NCBI GenBank assembly: GCA_030428695.1
Contig: JAUIEM010000016.1
Span: 1 to 43,623 of the forward strand
DNA length: 43,623 nucleotides
From: a bacterium
Lineage (GTDB): Bacteria > Planctomycetota > J058 > JAJDCP01
Direction of reading: 5' to 3'
Of this stretch, positions 24,318 to 32,511 are shown piece after piece; positions within the stretch are counted from its first letter, which is position 1, and each line of letters opens with the position of its first letter. The notes beneath the pieces are model-generated. The model made no database searches and was not told the DNA's origin. It saw only the letters and a list, made by a program, of their open reading frames with translations. Position numbers and translations under genes: made by a program.

Positions 24318-24328
24318 GCCAAATTGGC
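24318..24328. promoter_or_regulatory. Perfect palindrome in the gap upstream of murG
   Basis: GCCAA-A-TTGGC is an 11-bp palindrome within the 125-bp, locally AT-richer gap between the hydrolase stop and the murG start. It could be an operator or part of a promoter region. No confident -35/-10 pair was found. Confidence 0.25.
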
Positions 24329-24349
24329 CATCGTCCCGCGTCAGGCCCC

Positions 24350-25177
24350 CTACAGGCGGGCTTGCAGCCACTCCCACAGGTGCTCGAGCACGCTCGCGCT
24401 CTCCTGTTCCTCGAGCAGCACGTGGCGCGCCTTGGGGTACCAGCGCAGCACGCAGCCGGGCCCGACCCGCGAGGCGAAGTCGAAGATGCGGCGCTTGCGC
24501 ACGACCGCGTCGCGGGTCCCGGCCTGGACCAGCACCGGCAGCACGATCTCGGCGCTGTAGTCGAGCAGCGCCTCCTGGGCTTCCTCCACCGTCGCGTACC
24601 AGCCCGCGCTCGCCCGCCACTGCACGCGGGCGTCGCGGCGCAGGCTCGACTGGGCGCAGGGCTCCGAGCTCAGGTCGGAGACGCGCAGCCCGGTGCCGAG
24701 CCGCGTGCGCGAGAAGACCGGCGCGAGCAGGCCGGCGGCGCTGCGCCGCCAGGGGCTCCAGGCGGTGCCGAAGCCGAGCAGCGGGGCCTGCAGGATCGCC
24801 CCGGCCAGGCCGCAGTCGGGCTCGACCAGGCGCGCGATCAGCGGCAGCGCGCCGAGGCCCTGGCCGAAGCCGTACCAGCGCAGCGCGGGCAGGCGCCGGC
24901 GCGCCTCGGCGAAGGCCGCGCCGAGGTCCCCGACCAGGGCGCGGAAGCTCGGGAGGTGGCCGGCGATGCCCTCGGAGTCCCCGTGCCCGCGCAGGTCGAA
25001 GCTCGCGAAGGCGAGCCCACGCTCGTCGAGGAACTTCCCGAGCAGGCCGAGCCGCCCGCGGTGCAGGCCGAAGCCGTGCAGGGCGAGCAGCCCCGCCTCG
25101 GCCCCGGGCGGCGCGGAGAGGGCCCAGGAGAGGCGCAGCCCATCGGGGGCGAGGATGGTCTCGGTCTCTTCGTGCAC
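24350..25177 (-). CDS. Alpha/beta-hydrolase-fold protein lacking the nucleophile serine (monoacylglycerol lipase-like)
   Basis: A 275-residue protein of the serine aminopeptidase S33/lysophospholipase type: LLALHGFGLHRGRLG oxyanion region, FASFDLRGHGDSEG, and late Asp223 (AGTRDAVV) and His252 (KARHVLLEE) in the normal triad places. The nucleophile elbow, normally GxSxG, reads GFGQG (residues 103-107), so Gly105 replaces Ser. The codon is GGC and the surrounding frame is clean. It is therefore probably not a serine hydrolase; it may be a binding or signalling pseudo-enzyme. GTG start at 25177 with GAGG upstream, seven bases after the PIN gene's stop, so the two are almost certainly co-transcribed. 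Confidence 0.85.
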   Translation of the reverse strand: MHEETETILAPDGLRLSWALSAPPGAEAGLLALHGFGLHRGRLGLLGKFLDERGLAFASFDLRGHGDSEGIAGHLPSFRALVGDLGAAFAEARRRLPALRWYGFGQGLGALPLIARLVEPDCGLAGAILQAPLLGFGTAWSPWRRSAAGLLAPVFSRTRLGTGLRVSDLSSEPCAQSSLRRDARVQWRASAGWYATVEEAQEALLDYSAEIVLPVLVQAGTRDAVVRKRRIFDFASRVGPGCVLRWYPKARHVLLEEQESASVLEHLWEWLQARL

Positions 25178-25184
25178 GCGCGCC

Positions 25185-26771
25185 TCAGACGAAATGCACG
25201 AGGTGCCACAGCTGCAGCGAGAGGGTATTGTCGACCACGGGGATGTGGCGCTCGCTGACCAGCTTGACCAGCTTCGGGTAGGGCAGCCCGGTGATGTAGG
25301 CGGCCTCCCGCGGGTGGACGGCGCAGGGGCGCTCCCCGAGCTCGTAGCCGTTCGAGGTGAAGCGGGCCTGCAGCTCGCGCATGCGCTGGTAGTGCTCGTT
25401 GTTGAAGTGGACCAGCCCCTCGGACAGGGCCGCCTCGAAGAACAGGATCTCGGTGCGGTTGTCGCTCAGCCGGGTCGCGACCTCGCGCAGCCGCTCGGTG
25501 TCGTCGAGGTCGAGCTGGTTCTGGATGTCGCGCGTCAGCCCGGCCAGGTCGGCCTTGAGCTCGGAGGACTTGTCGCGCAGGGTCTGCAGGTGGCACCGCA
25601 TCAGCTCTCCCATGCGGCCGTGGATCGCCTGAGCCAGCGGCACCTCGAGGGCGCTGGAGCCCGCCGCCCGGGACAGGGTCGAGAGCGCCCGGTAGGTGCG
25701 GATGCACTCGTTGATCTGGTCGGGCGTCGCCGCGGACTCGTTGCCCCCGAGCTTCTGCAGCTGGGTGAGGAGGATCTCCCCGGCCTCTTCGATCTCGTCC
25801 TCGGTCGGGACCGGCTGCTCCTCGACGAAGTGCAGGTCGAGGTCGTTGAGCTCTTTGTAGATCTCTGCCAGGCCCGCGCGGACATGCTTGACGATCTTCC
25901 GCCGGCGCTTCTCGGACAGGGGATGGATGCCGAAGTCGCGGCTCGGGATCTGGCCGGTGGTCTCGAAGACCCGGGTCCAGGCGTCCTTCTCGGACCGGTA
26001 GTTCAGCAGCATCAGGTTGCGGAAGAACAGGGTGTTCTGGATGTACTCCGTCTCGCTGTCCTTGACATCGGTCGAGACGAAGACCTTGAAGATCGTCGAG
26101 ATCAGCCGGTGGATGTCGCCGTCACGGCTGTAGATCGCGACCAGGCGCTGGTTGACCAGCAGGTTGTGGAAAACCTCGGCGACGAGCTGCTGGTCGGAGT
26201 TGTTGTCCGTCAGGGCCGGCTTCTTCAGCTTGAGCTCGCGGTTGAGATACTCGACCAGCTCGAGCAGCTTGTTCAGGACGATCGTGTGGCGCAGGATCGG
26301 CCGGTAGGAGTGCTCGACGATGCACTCCCGCAGCCGGTGCAGGAGCGAGTGGATCGCGTGGATCGGGTTGTGCACGTCCACATAGCGATCGCGCTCGGCG
26401 AATGGGAGCTTGTTGTAGGTGTCGATGTGCTTCATGCAGGCGGAGGCGCAAGCATCGATCAGATGCAGCATCTCCTCCTTGATCGGCTCGATGAGGCACA
26501 GGTTGTGATAGTGGTCGACGACGCGAAAGAAGTGGGTCAGGAAGATCTTGATCCGCCGCAGGTAGGTCTTCTCGATCTCGGTGTGGTCATGAACGCTGAG
26601 ATAGCGATGGAAGCCACAGAACACGTTCGTGTCGTAGAAGACGACGTACTCGCGGTTCTTGAGCAGATCCTCGAGCGAAGAGATCAGGTAGTGGATGCGC
26701 TGGGTCTGGAACACATACGGTTCGACGACCTCTTCACGCGCTTGTGTGCGGGCCCGGACCTTTTTCGCCAT
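25185..26771 (-). CDS. PIN-like domain protein with helical middle and C-terminal HTH-like segment
   Basis: A 528-residue protein with no close family recognised. Residues 42-225 look like a PIN nuclease fold: Asp47 in VVFYDTNVF, a Glu-rich helix (Glu95, Glu99, Glu100), Asp193 in NNSDQQLVAEVF, and Asp217/Asp219 in IYSRDGDI. The acidic set and the strand before the last one match PIN geometry. The middle (~330-480) is strongly helical and partly coiled-coil. The last ~40 residues (REAAYITGLPYPKLVKLV-SERHIP) resemble a MerR/excisionase-type helix-turn-helix. ATG at 26771 with AGGAAG upstream, eight bases after the CGH-repeat gene. Possibly an RNA or DNA nuclease directed by its own DNA-binding tail; that is inference. 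Confidence 0.7.
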   Translation of the reverse strand: MAKKVRARTQAREEVVEPYVFQTQRIHYLISSLEDLLKNREYVVFYDTNVFCGFHRYLSVHDHTEIEKTYLRRIKIFLTHFFRVVDHYHNLCLIEPIKEEMLHLIDACASACMKHIDTYNKLPFAERDRYVDVHNPIHAIHSLLHRLRECIVEHSYRPILRHTIVLNKLLELVEYLNRELKLKKPALTDNNSDQQLVAEVFHNLLVNQRLVAIYSRDGDIHRLISTIFKVFVSTDVKDSETEYIQNTLFFRNLMLLNYRSEKDAWTRVFETTGQIPSRDFGIHPLSEKRRRKIVKHVRAGLAEIYKELNDLDLHFVEEQPVPTEDEIEEAGEILLTQLQKLGGNESAATPDQINECIRTYRALSTLSRAAGSSALEVPLAQAIHGRMGELMRCHLQTLRDKSSELKADLAGLTRDIQNQLDLDDTERLREVATRLSDNRTEILFFEAALSEGLVHFNNEHYQRMRELQARFTSNGYELGERPCAVHPREAAYITGLPYPKLVKLVSERHIPVVDNTLSLQLWHLVHFV

Positions 26772-26779
26772 CGAGCTTC

Positions 26780-27787
26780 CTATTCCCAGCTGAACGTCGC
26801 CCGCACCCAGGTGTGGCCACAGAAAGGCCCGTGCACGTGGGCACGCTCGGGGACCACGTGCCAGCGACCACCGTAATAGTGATGTCCGCACCCTTGATGA
26901 TGTCGGCACGCCGGCTCATCGTGCCACAGTCCGCCGTAGAAATGATGCCCGCAGCCGTCGTGGTGGCGATGCCCCTCGATGTGGAGCTGCCAGATGCCCC
27001 CGATCCTGCGGTGTCCGCAGCCGTCCCCATGGACGTGCCCCGGCCGCGCGTCGACCCACAGCCCGTTGTGGTAGTGGTGCCCGCAACCGTAGCCGTGGAC
27101 GTGCGTGCGCGGCAGGTCCCACCAGCGCTCATCGTAGAAGTAGTGCCCACAATCCGCCCCGTGCACGTGCCCGACCGGCTCGTGGATGTCGAACACCGGG
27201 TCGACCCAGATGCCGTTGTGGTGCCGGTGCCCGCAACCGTCCCCATGCCGATGGACCGGCGGGACCGTGTACCAAGCGCCCTCGTAGTAGTAGTGTCCAC
27301 AGTGGGTACCGTGGACGTGCCCGGGCTCGTAGACGTGCCAGGTCTGCTCTTCGTAGTGATGGCCGCAGTCCGGACCGTGCACGTGCTCCTTGGGCCACGA
27401 CTTCCAGTCTCCGGGGCCGTGCTCGTAGTGGCCGCAGCCGTCGTAGTGGACGTGGATGCCGTACCACTCCGCGTTGCCGATCGGGTCGTGGCGCGGATCC
27501 GGCGGACGGTCGGCGCCCTGGGGATCGTCGTACCACATCCCGTTGGTGTAGATGTGGCCACAGCCGTCCCCGTGCCGATGGGAGCGCGGGAAGCGGTGCC
27601 AGCCGCCGTCGTAGTAGTGGTGGCCGCAGGTGTAGCTGTGCAGGTGGCCCTGCTCGAAGTCGTTCCAGCGGCCGTTGTAGTAGTGGTGGCCGCAGCCGTC
27701 CCCATGGGTGTGCAGCTGCGCCGCCACGGGGGATGCGCTCAACAGAAGGAACGCGCCGACGACCAGAAGGGAAGAGAAGGAACGCAT
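26780..27787 (-). CDS. Secreted protein of 13 tandem HxHGxxCGH repeats, putative metal binder
   Basis: A 335-residue protein; ATG at 27787 preceded by GAGGTGAC. A signal peptide (LLVVGAFLLLSASPVAA) is cleaved near residue 23. The whole mature protein is 13 repeats of about 22-28 residues with consensus HxHGxxCGHxYxxGxW. Repeat 12 has Cys instead of the first His. Cysteines occur almost only in these motifs, one per repeat. Each unit offers His, His, Cys and His within nine residues, a typical transition-metal ligand set, plus a conserved Trp about seven residues later. It may bind Cu, Zn, Ni or haem in the periplasm or outside. No known family was recognised. It lies between a MamK-like actin gene and the PIN gene, 8 bp from the latter. 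Confidence 0.85.
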   Translation of the reverse strand: MRSFSSLLVVGAFLLLSASPVAAQLHTHGDGCGHHYYNGRWNDFEQGHLHSYTCGHHYYDGGWHRFPRSHRHGDGCGHIYTNGMWYDDPQGADRPPDPRHDPIGNAEWYGIHVHYDGCGHYEHGPGDWKSWPKEHVHGPDCGHHYEEQTWHVYEPGHVHGTHCGHYYYEGAWYTVPPVHRHGDGCGHRHHNGIWVDPVFDIHEPVGHVHGADCGHYFYDERWWDLPRTHVHGYGCGHHYHNGLWVDARPGHVHGDGCGHRRIGGIWQLHIEGHRHHDGCGHHFYGGLWHDEPACRHHQGCGHHYYGGRWHVVPERAHVHGPFCGHTWVRATFSWE

Positions 27788-27876
27788 GGAAGTCACCTCG
27801 CAGGGAGTCGGTGTGCCACATCCGCCGTGCCGGGGCTGACACACCCTCCGGTTTCCGGCGCCTCCCCTCGTGGTCC

Positions 27877-27900
27877 GCTTCCGCCCAGGAGGCGGAAAGC
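27877..27900 (-). terminator. Hairpin just after the MamK-like gene
   Basis: TTCCGCC (27879-27885) pairs with GGCGGAA (27891-27897) around a CAGGA loop, starting seven bases past the minus-strand stop at 27907. No U-run follows, so it may only pause or attenuate transcription into the CGH-repeat gene. Confidence 0.4.
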
Positions 27901-27906
27901 GCGCGA

Positions 27907-28959
27907 TCAGGACAGGCGCCGCCAGTACTCTTCCGGCATATCGTGTGCCATCTTCAGCGCGCCGTTCGCGCCCGCGTAGGTCGGCTCGTCGACCTGCTTG
28001 ACCTTGCCGTTGCCGAGCAGGGCCTGCATCGCCTCCTCGAGCACGCGGCCGAGCCCCATGATCTGGGAGCCGCCGCCCCCGAGCAGCACGTTGTTGCGCA
28101 GCTTGGCCTGGAAGTCGGGGTCGAAGGTCGACACCAGCCGGTGCAGGGCGTCGACGATCGGCTTGACGATCATCCGACAGCCGGTACGCATCTCGTCGGT
28201 GATATCGAAGACCGTCGGCTTGCCGTTGACGAGGAACTCGGCTCGCACCGGCTCGGCCGCGTCGGTGACGAAGGCGAACTTCTCCTTGAGGTCCTTGATA
28301 TTGTAGATCGTAAAGTCGGCGTCCTTGTACTTCTTCTTGATCAGCGAGTAGAGCTGCTGGTCGACCCAATCGCCCGCCGTCGTCATCGTCACCTGGTCCT
28401 CTTCCGAGGGCATCGTCCCGTGCATCCGGCAGAGGTCGACGGTGCCCGCCCCGATATCGATGACCAGCGTGTCCTTGAGCAGCTCGAGGCCGTACGCGAC
28501 CGCGAACGGCTCCGAGCAGATCATCGCGGCGTCGAGGGTGCCCTTGGCCGCCTCGAGGATCTGCTCCTTGTTCTTCGTCGAGGCGAGCGCCGGCGCCCCG
28601 ATCACGCCGTAGACCAGCTCGTCCTTTCGCGGCTTGACGATGCTGAGGGCGTAGCGCACGAGGTCTTTGGCGGCCTTCATGTGCTTGATGATCTTCTCTT
28701 TCGGCAGCCCCTCGTTCTCACCGGTCGAGTACTTGATGATGCCCTTCTCGAAGGGCCGGAAGAGATCGAGCGCGTGGCGCTCGTTGACCGCCTCCTCGCC
28801 GAACAACATCTCCTTCTTCAGCATCTTGCGCGCGACGACGTCGCGCGGATAGCCGACGTACGACCACACGGTCTCGCGCACACCGTTCGACGCGGCGACC
28901 GAGGTTCGCGACGTGCCGAGGTCGATCCCGACATAGAGGACACCTTTGTCTTTGGCCAT
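27907..28959 (-). CDS. MamK-like bacterial actin (ATP-dependent filament protein)
   Basis: A 350-residue actin/Hsp70-fold ATPase. ATG at 28959 after GGAGAC. Phosphate-1 loop: GIDLGTSRTSVA; phosphate-2: VIDIGAGTVDL; adenosine motif: LLGGGGSQIMGL. Several stretches recall MamK, the magnetosome filament protein: VGYPRDVVARKML, EDQVTMTTAGDWVDQQL and the C-terminal MPEEYWRRLS. The length also fits MamK and not MreB or ParM. No other magnetosome gene is in the window, so the filament probably has another cargo. It is followed after 119 bp by the CGH-repeat, PIN and pseudo-hydrolase genes on the same strand. The 205-bp gap upstream, bounded by a terminator, should hold its promoter. Confidence 0.85.
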   Translation of the reverse strand: MAKDKGVLYVGIDLGTSRTSVAASNGVRETVWSYVGYPRDVVARKMLKKEMLFGEEAVNERHALDLFRPFEKGIIKYSTGENEGLPKEKIIKHMKAAKDLVRYALSIVKPRKDELVYGVIGAPALASTKNKEQILEAAKGTLDAAMICSEPFAVAYGLELLKDTLVIDIGAGTVDLCRMHGTMPSEEDQVTMTTAGDWVDQQLYSLIKKKYKDADFTIYNIKDLKEKFAFVTDAAEPVRAEFLVNGKPTVFDITDEMRTGCRMIVKPIVDALHRLVSTFDPDFQAKLRNNVLLGGGGSQIMGLGRVLEEAMQALLGNGKVKQVDEPTYAGANGALKMAHDMPEEYWRRLS

Positions 28960-29164
28960 GACCAGTCTCCGACGTTGTCTCCGCCCGGAGCGGAGGGACT
29001 TGGGGACCGCGCCCGGAGGCGCGGCCTTGTACAGGGGAAGCGTGCTTCCGCGAAAGGTCCCAGACTCTACCACACCGCCGGGCCGGCAGCCAGAGAAAGG
29101 GCGCCCCGTACTCGATCGGGGGGGGCCCGCCCATCAGCCTGGACCGACGGGCCAACAAACGCAA

Positions 29165-29189
29165 AGACCCGCGGTCTCACCGCGGGTCT
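29165..29189 (-). terminator. Rho-independent terminator of the Calx-beta protein gene
   Basis: A perfect 10-bp stem AGACCCGCGG / CCGCGGGTCT with loop TCTCA. On the minus strand it is followed by TTGCGTTTGTTGG. It lies 18 bases past the stop at 29208. Confidence 0.88.
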
Positions 29190-29207
29190 CGCCAGGGCGG
29201 GAACGAG

Positions 29208-32200
29208 CTAGGGAACCAGATCGGTCGGAATCACCTTCCGATACCCGCGAACCTTCTGGGACAGGAGGAGCACGTCGACGCGATCGATCACCCCGTCACG
29301 GTTGATGTCGAGGTCCTTCGAGCGGGTCAGGACCGGCGCGATGCCGCGGATCTGGCGGAGAATATGAATGACGTCCGCGGTGTCGACGACGTCGTCGCCG
29401 TTCGCGTCACCCAGGAAGGCGTCCTGCAGGGGCAGGCCCTTGTCGGCGAACTGGTAGCCGTCGACCTCGCCGTTCCCGTCCTGGTCCGCGTTGTTCGGGT
29501 CGAGGCCGAGGCCGATCTCGACGTCGTCGGGGATCCCGTCACCGTCGGTGTCGTCCAGGTTGTACATGTCGGGCACGGTCGGGTCGTTGCCGAGCATGAC
29601 CTCGATCCCGTCCTCGACGCCGTCATCGTCGGTGTCCTTATCCATGTCGTCCGGGTCGAAGATCGCCGGGATTCCGTCGCGATCGGCGTCGATATCGTCG
29701 TCGTTGATCGTACCCACCGCGGCCCAGGGACCGGCGCCAGCGTTGCGATCGAGGGTGACGTTCATGCGCTCGAACGAGAAGTCGTTGTTCGCGTCGCCGT
29801 CGTCGAACTTGGTGACCGAGGCGCCGAGGTAGTCGAGGAAGAACTCCTCGAAGTTGCCCTCGGTGTCGAAGCGGTCACCGTTGACCTGGACGACCAGCAC
29901 CTGCTGCTCACCGGCCGAGCCGGCGAAGACCACCTGGGCGTTGGTCTGCTCGACGTAGTCGTTGGCCACGGGCGGACTGCTCGCGCTCATCGCGGAGCCG
30001 TCGACCGTCGTCAGCTCGACCGTGAAGCCGGTGTCGACTTCGAGGTCGCTCGAGACGGTGAAGCTGAAGTCGCTGGTGCCTTCGTTGCCCTCGACCTCGG
30101 CGAAGTCGTCGACGGTGATCGTGAAGCTGTCGTTGTCGCTGATCTGGAACTCGGTGTCGTCTTCGAGGGTCAGGTCCGCGGCGTCGAAACCGTTGCCGGT
30201 CAGGTTGTCGAGCGCCATGGTGAACTCTTCGTTGACGCGCTCGACGATCTCGTCGCCGAGGATATCGATCGTGAAGGTGAACACCTCGCCCAGCGAGCCC
30301 GCGAAGATCGCGCTCGACGAGTTGTCGGTGTAGTCGCTGCCCGCCGTCGCCCGGCCGTCGGTCAGGCTGAGATCGACGGTGAAGCCGTCCTGCACGTCGT
30401 TGTCGAGCGTCGCGTAGACCTCGATGCCCTGGGTGGCCTCGGTCTCGGTCGCCGACTGGAAGGCGATCGCCACCGCGGCGGCGTCGTCGTTCAGGATCGT
30501 CCCGACCGCGTCGGTCTCGAGGGTCAGGTCGGCGGCGTCGAAGGAGTTGCCGTCCGGGCCCGTCAGGGCGGCGGTGAAGGTCTCGTCGCCTTCGAGGGCC
30601 ATGTCGCCGTTGATCGTCACCGTGAAGGTGTACTCTTCCCCGGCGTTCCCGGCGAAGCTCGCGATCTCGGTCGAGCTGACATAGTCGGAGCCGACGTCGG
30701 CGGTGCCCGGCATGGTCGTGACGTCCAGCGTGGTCAGGAAGCCGCCCTCGGCGCCCGCGTCGAGGGTCGCGATCAGCTCGATGCCGCTCGTCCCGGCGTC
30801 GCCTTCGGTGACAGAGGCGTCGGCGATCGTCACGGTCGCGACGTCGTCATTCTCGATCGTGAACAGCGCGCCGCTCTCGAAGGTCAGGTCGGCGGGATCG
30901 ACGACGTTGCCAGCGATCGACGCATCGTTGAGGGCCATGGTGAAGGACTGGTCGGCCTCGACCACGGTGTCACCGACGATCGTGATGTCGAAGGTGTACT
31001 CTTCGTTGGCGGTGCCGGCGAACACGGCGGTCTCGGTCGAGCCGATGTAATCGCTGGTGAGCAACGCCGAGCCGTCGCTCAGGGCGAGGTCGATCGAGAA
31101 GCCCCCATCGACGTCGTTGTCGAGCGTAGCGATCGCCTGACGGGTGGTGTTCGTGTCGTTCTCGAGCTCGGAGACAGCGGCGATCGTCACGGTCGCGACG
31201 TCGTCGTTGTCGATCCCGAACACCGCGTCCGTCTCGAGGGTGAGGTCGTTGGCGTCGACGGTGTTGCCCTGCAGGTTCGTCAGGGCCATCGTGAAGCTCT
31301 CGTCGGCCTCGACCACGTCGTCGCCGAGGATGTCGATCGAGAAGGTGAACTCCTCGCCGGCGCTTCCGGCGAAGGCCGCCTGCGTGCTCACGTCGGTGTA
31401 GTCGCTCCCCTCGGTCGCGGTGCCGGCGCTCAGGCTCAGGTCGACGGTGAAGCCGTCCTGCACGGGGTTGTTGAGCGTCGCGATCGCCTCACCGGTCTGG
31501 GTGGCGCCGGTCTCGGTCACGCTGACGTCGCCGATCGTGATCTGCGCGACGTCGTCGTTCGTGATCGAGAAGACCTCCATGTCCAGGTCGAGGTCGGCGG
31601 GGTCGAAGCCGTTGCCCGACAGGCCGGTCAGCCCGAACGAGAAGTCCTCGTCCGGCTCGACCTGCAGGTCACCGAAGACCTCGATCTGGAAGGTAAACTG
31701 CTCGCCCGCGACACCCGCGTAGATCGCCTGCTCGGAGCTCGCGCCGTAGTCGGTGCCGACGATGGCAGAGCCGTCCGTCAGGTTGAGGTTGACCGTGAAG
31801 CCATCCTGCACGTCGCTGTCGAGAGTTCCGACCGCCCCGAAGAACTGGGAGGCGTTGGTCTCCGCTTCGCTCAACGGGGAGAAGTTGATCTCCGCGAGGT
31901 CGTCGTTGGTGATGGTCACGGTCGCCAGCGACTCACCGATCACGCACGCGGCGGTCCCCGATGTGACCAACGAGAAGATCGACATATCGAACGTCTCGTC
32001 CCCCTCGAGAACCGAGTCGCTGGAGATCGCTACCGTGACGTCGTGCGAGAGCGTCGCGCCGCTGAACTCCAGGGTGCCAGACAGGGGATCATCCGCGGTA
32101 AAATCGGAGCCCGCCGAAGCGGTCCCGTTGAACATCGAGTACTCGACGGCGCAGAAGTCGGTACCGCTCGACCGTGTCACGGTGAACACGTAGACACCCG

Positions 32201-32318
32201 ACTCGTTTGTCGTGTCACCCGACGGCTGTGTGATGTCGATGGTCTCTTGACCCCACACGAACCCTGTCAGTGCGACGAGAAGCCACCCGGCTCGAAAGAG
32301 CCCCTTCCCCACTCTCAT
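29208..32318 (-). CDS. Secreted Calx-beta repeat protein with TSP3-type Ca loops and C-terminal dockerin
   Basis: A 1036-residue secreted protein. The ATG at 32318 has GGAGAAG upstream and starts a signal peptide (AGWLLVALTGFVWG). The frame is open further back but that part is a separate dockerin remnant behind a terminator. After the signal come seven Calx-beta-type domains of ~115 residues, each ending near a TITNDD/FTIDNDD-like strand. Next are thrombospondin type-3-like Asp-rich loops (DADRDGIPAIFDPDD, DKDTDDDGVEDG, DDTDGDGIPDD). The C-terminus is a dockerin type I pair, DANGDDVVDTADV and DINRDGVIDRVDV. All should bind Ca2+. A dockerin would attach it to a cohesin-bearing surface protein, not seen in this window. 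Likely adhesion or cell-surface matrix. Confidence 0.92.
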   Translation of the reverse strand: MRVGKGLFRAGWLLVALTGFVWGQETIDITQPSGDTTNESGVYVFTVTRSSGTDFCAVEYSMFNGTASAGSDFTADDPLSGTLEFSGATLSHDVTVAISSDSVLEGDETFDMSIFSLVTSGTAACVIGESLATVTITNDDLAEINFSPLSEAETNASQFFGAVGTLDSDVQDGFTVNLNLTDGSAIVGTDYGASSEQAIYAGVAGEQFTFQIEVFGDLQVEPDEDFSFGLTGLSGNGFDPADLDLDMEVFSITNDDVAQITIGDVSVTETGATQTGEAIATLNNPVQDGFTVDLSLSAGTATEGSDYTDVSTQAAFAGSAGEEFTFSIDILGDDVVEADESFTMALTNLQGNTVDANDLTLETDAVFGIDNDDVATVTIAAVSELENDTNTTRQAIATLDNDVDGGFSIDLALSDGSALLTSDYIGSTETAVFAGTANEEYTFDITIVGDTVVEADQSFTMALNDASIAGNVVDPADLTFESGALFTIENDDVATVTIADASVTEGDAGTSGIELIATLDAGAEGGFLTTLDVTTMPGTADVGSDYVSSTEIASFAGNAGEEYTFTVTINGDMALEGDETFTAALTGPDGNSFDAADLTLETDAVGTILNDDAAAVAIAFQSATETEATQGIEVYATLDNDVQDGFTVDLSLTDGRATAGSDYTDNSSSAIFAGSLGEVFTFTIDILGDEIVERVNEEFTMALDNLTGNGFDAADLTLEDDTEFQISDNDSFTITVDDFAEVEGNEGTSDFSFTVSSDLEVDTGFTVELTTVDGSAMSASSPPVANDYVEQTNAQVVFAGSAGEQQVLVVQVNGDRFDTEGNFEEFFLDYLGASVTKFDDGDANNDFSFERMNVTLDRNAGAGPWAAVGTINDDDIDADRDGIPAIFDPDDMDKDTDDDGVEDGIEVMLGNDPTVPDMYNLDDTDGDGIPDDVEIGLGLDPNNADQDGNGEVDGYQFADKGLPLQDAFLGDANGDDVVDTADVIHILRQIRGIAPVLTRSKDLDINRDGVIDRVDVLLLSQKVRGYRKVIPTDLVP

Positions 32319-32359
32319 AATCTTCTCCGGCAAAAGAACCTGTGATCTTTGCTCGCTGC

Positions 32360-32382
32360 GGTCTGGATTCCCCGTCCAGACC
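32360..32382 (-). promoter_or_regulatory. Stem-loop in the leader of the Calx-beta gene
   Basis: GGTCTGGA (32360-32367) pairs perfectly with TCCAGACC (32375-32382) across a 7-base loop, 42 bases upstream of the Calx-beta ATG. It may affect translation or transcript stability. A role is not shown. Confidence 0.45.
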
Positions 32383-32459
32383 CACGGGTACGAACATGAC
32401 GGACGTTTTGGAATGTTAGCACATGCTCCCCCCGTTCGCCAGTCGGAGGGTTCGCGATC

Positions 32460-32497
32460 AAAAAAAAACCCGCGGCTCCGGGCCCCGGCTCCCGGAG
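32460..32497 (-). terminator. Terminator after the dockerin remnant
   Basis: On the minus strand a GC-rich inverted repeat (CTCCGGG at 32497-32491 with CCCGGAG at 32482-32476) is followed by CCGCGGG and then nine T residues (32468-32460). This run is the longest T tract in the window. Confidence 0.75.
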
Positions 32498-32511
32498 GCT
32501 GGCCGGACGAA

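Noticed and set aside
25185..26771. Toxin-antitoxin module based on the PIN domain
   Set aside because: The protein is far larger than VapC toxins and no small antitoxin-like gene is adjacent.
27907..28959. Magnetosome gene island
   Set aside because: Only a MamK-like gene is present; no mamA, B, E, I, M, O, P or Q-like gene was seen.
29364..32345. Plus-strand open frame of 993 codons
   Set aside because: Antisense to the Calx-beta protein; its apparent repeats just mirror the Calx-beta repeats.
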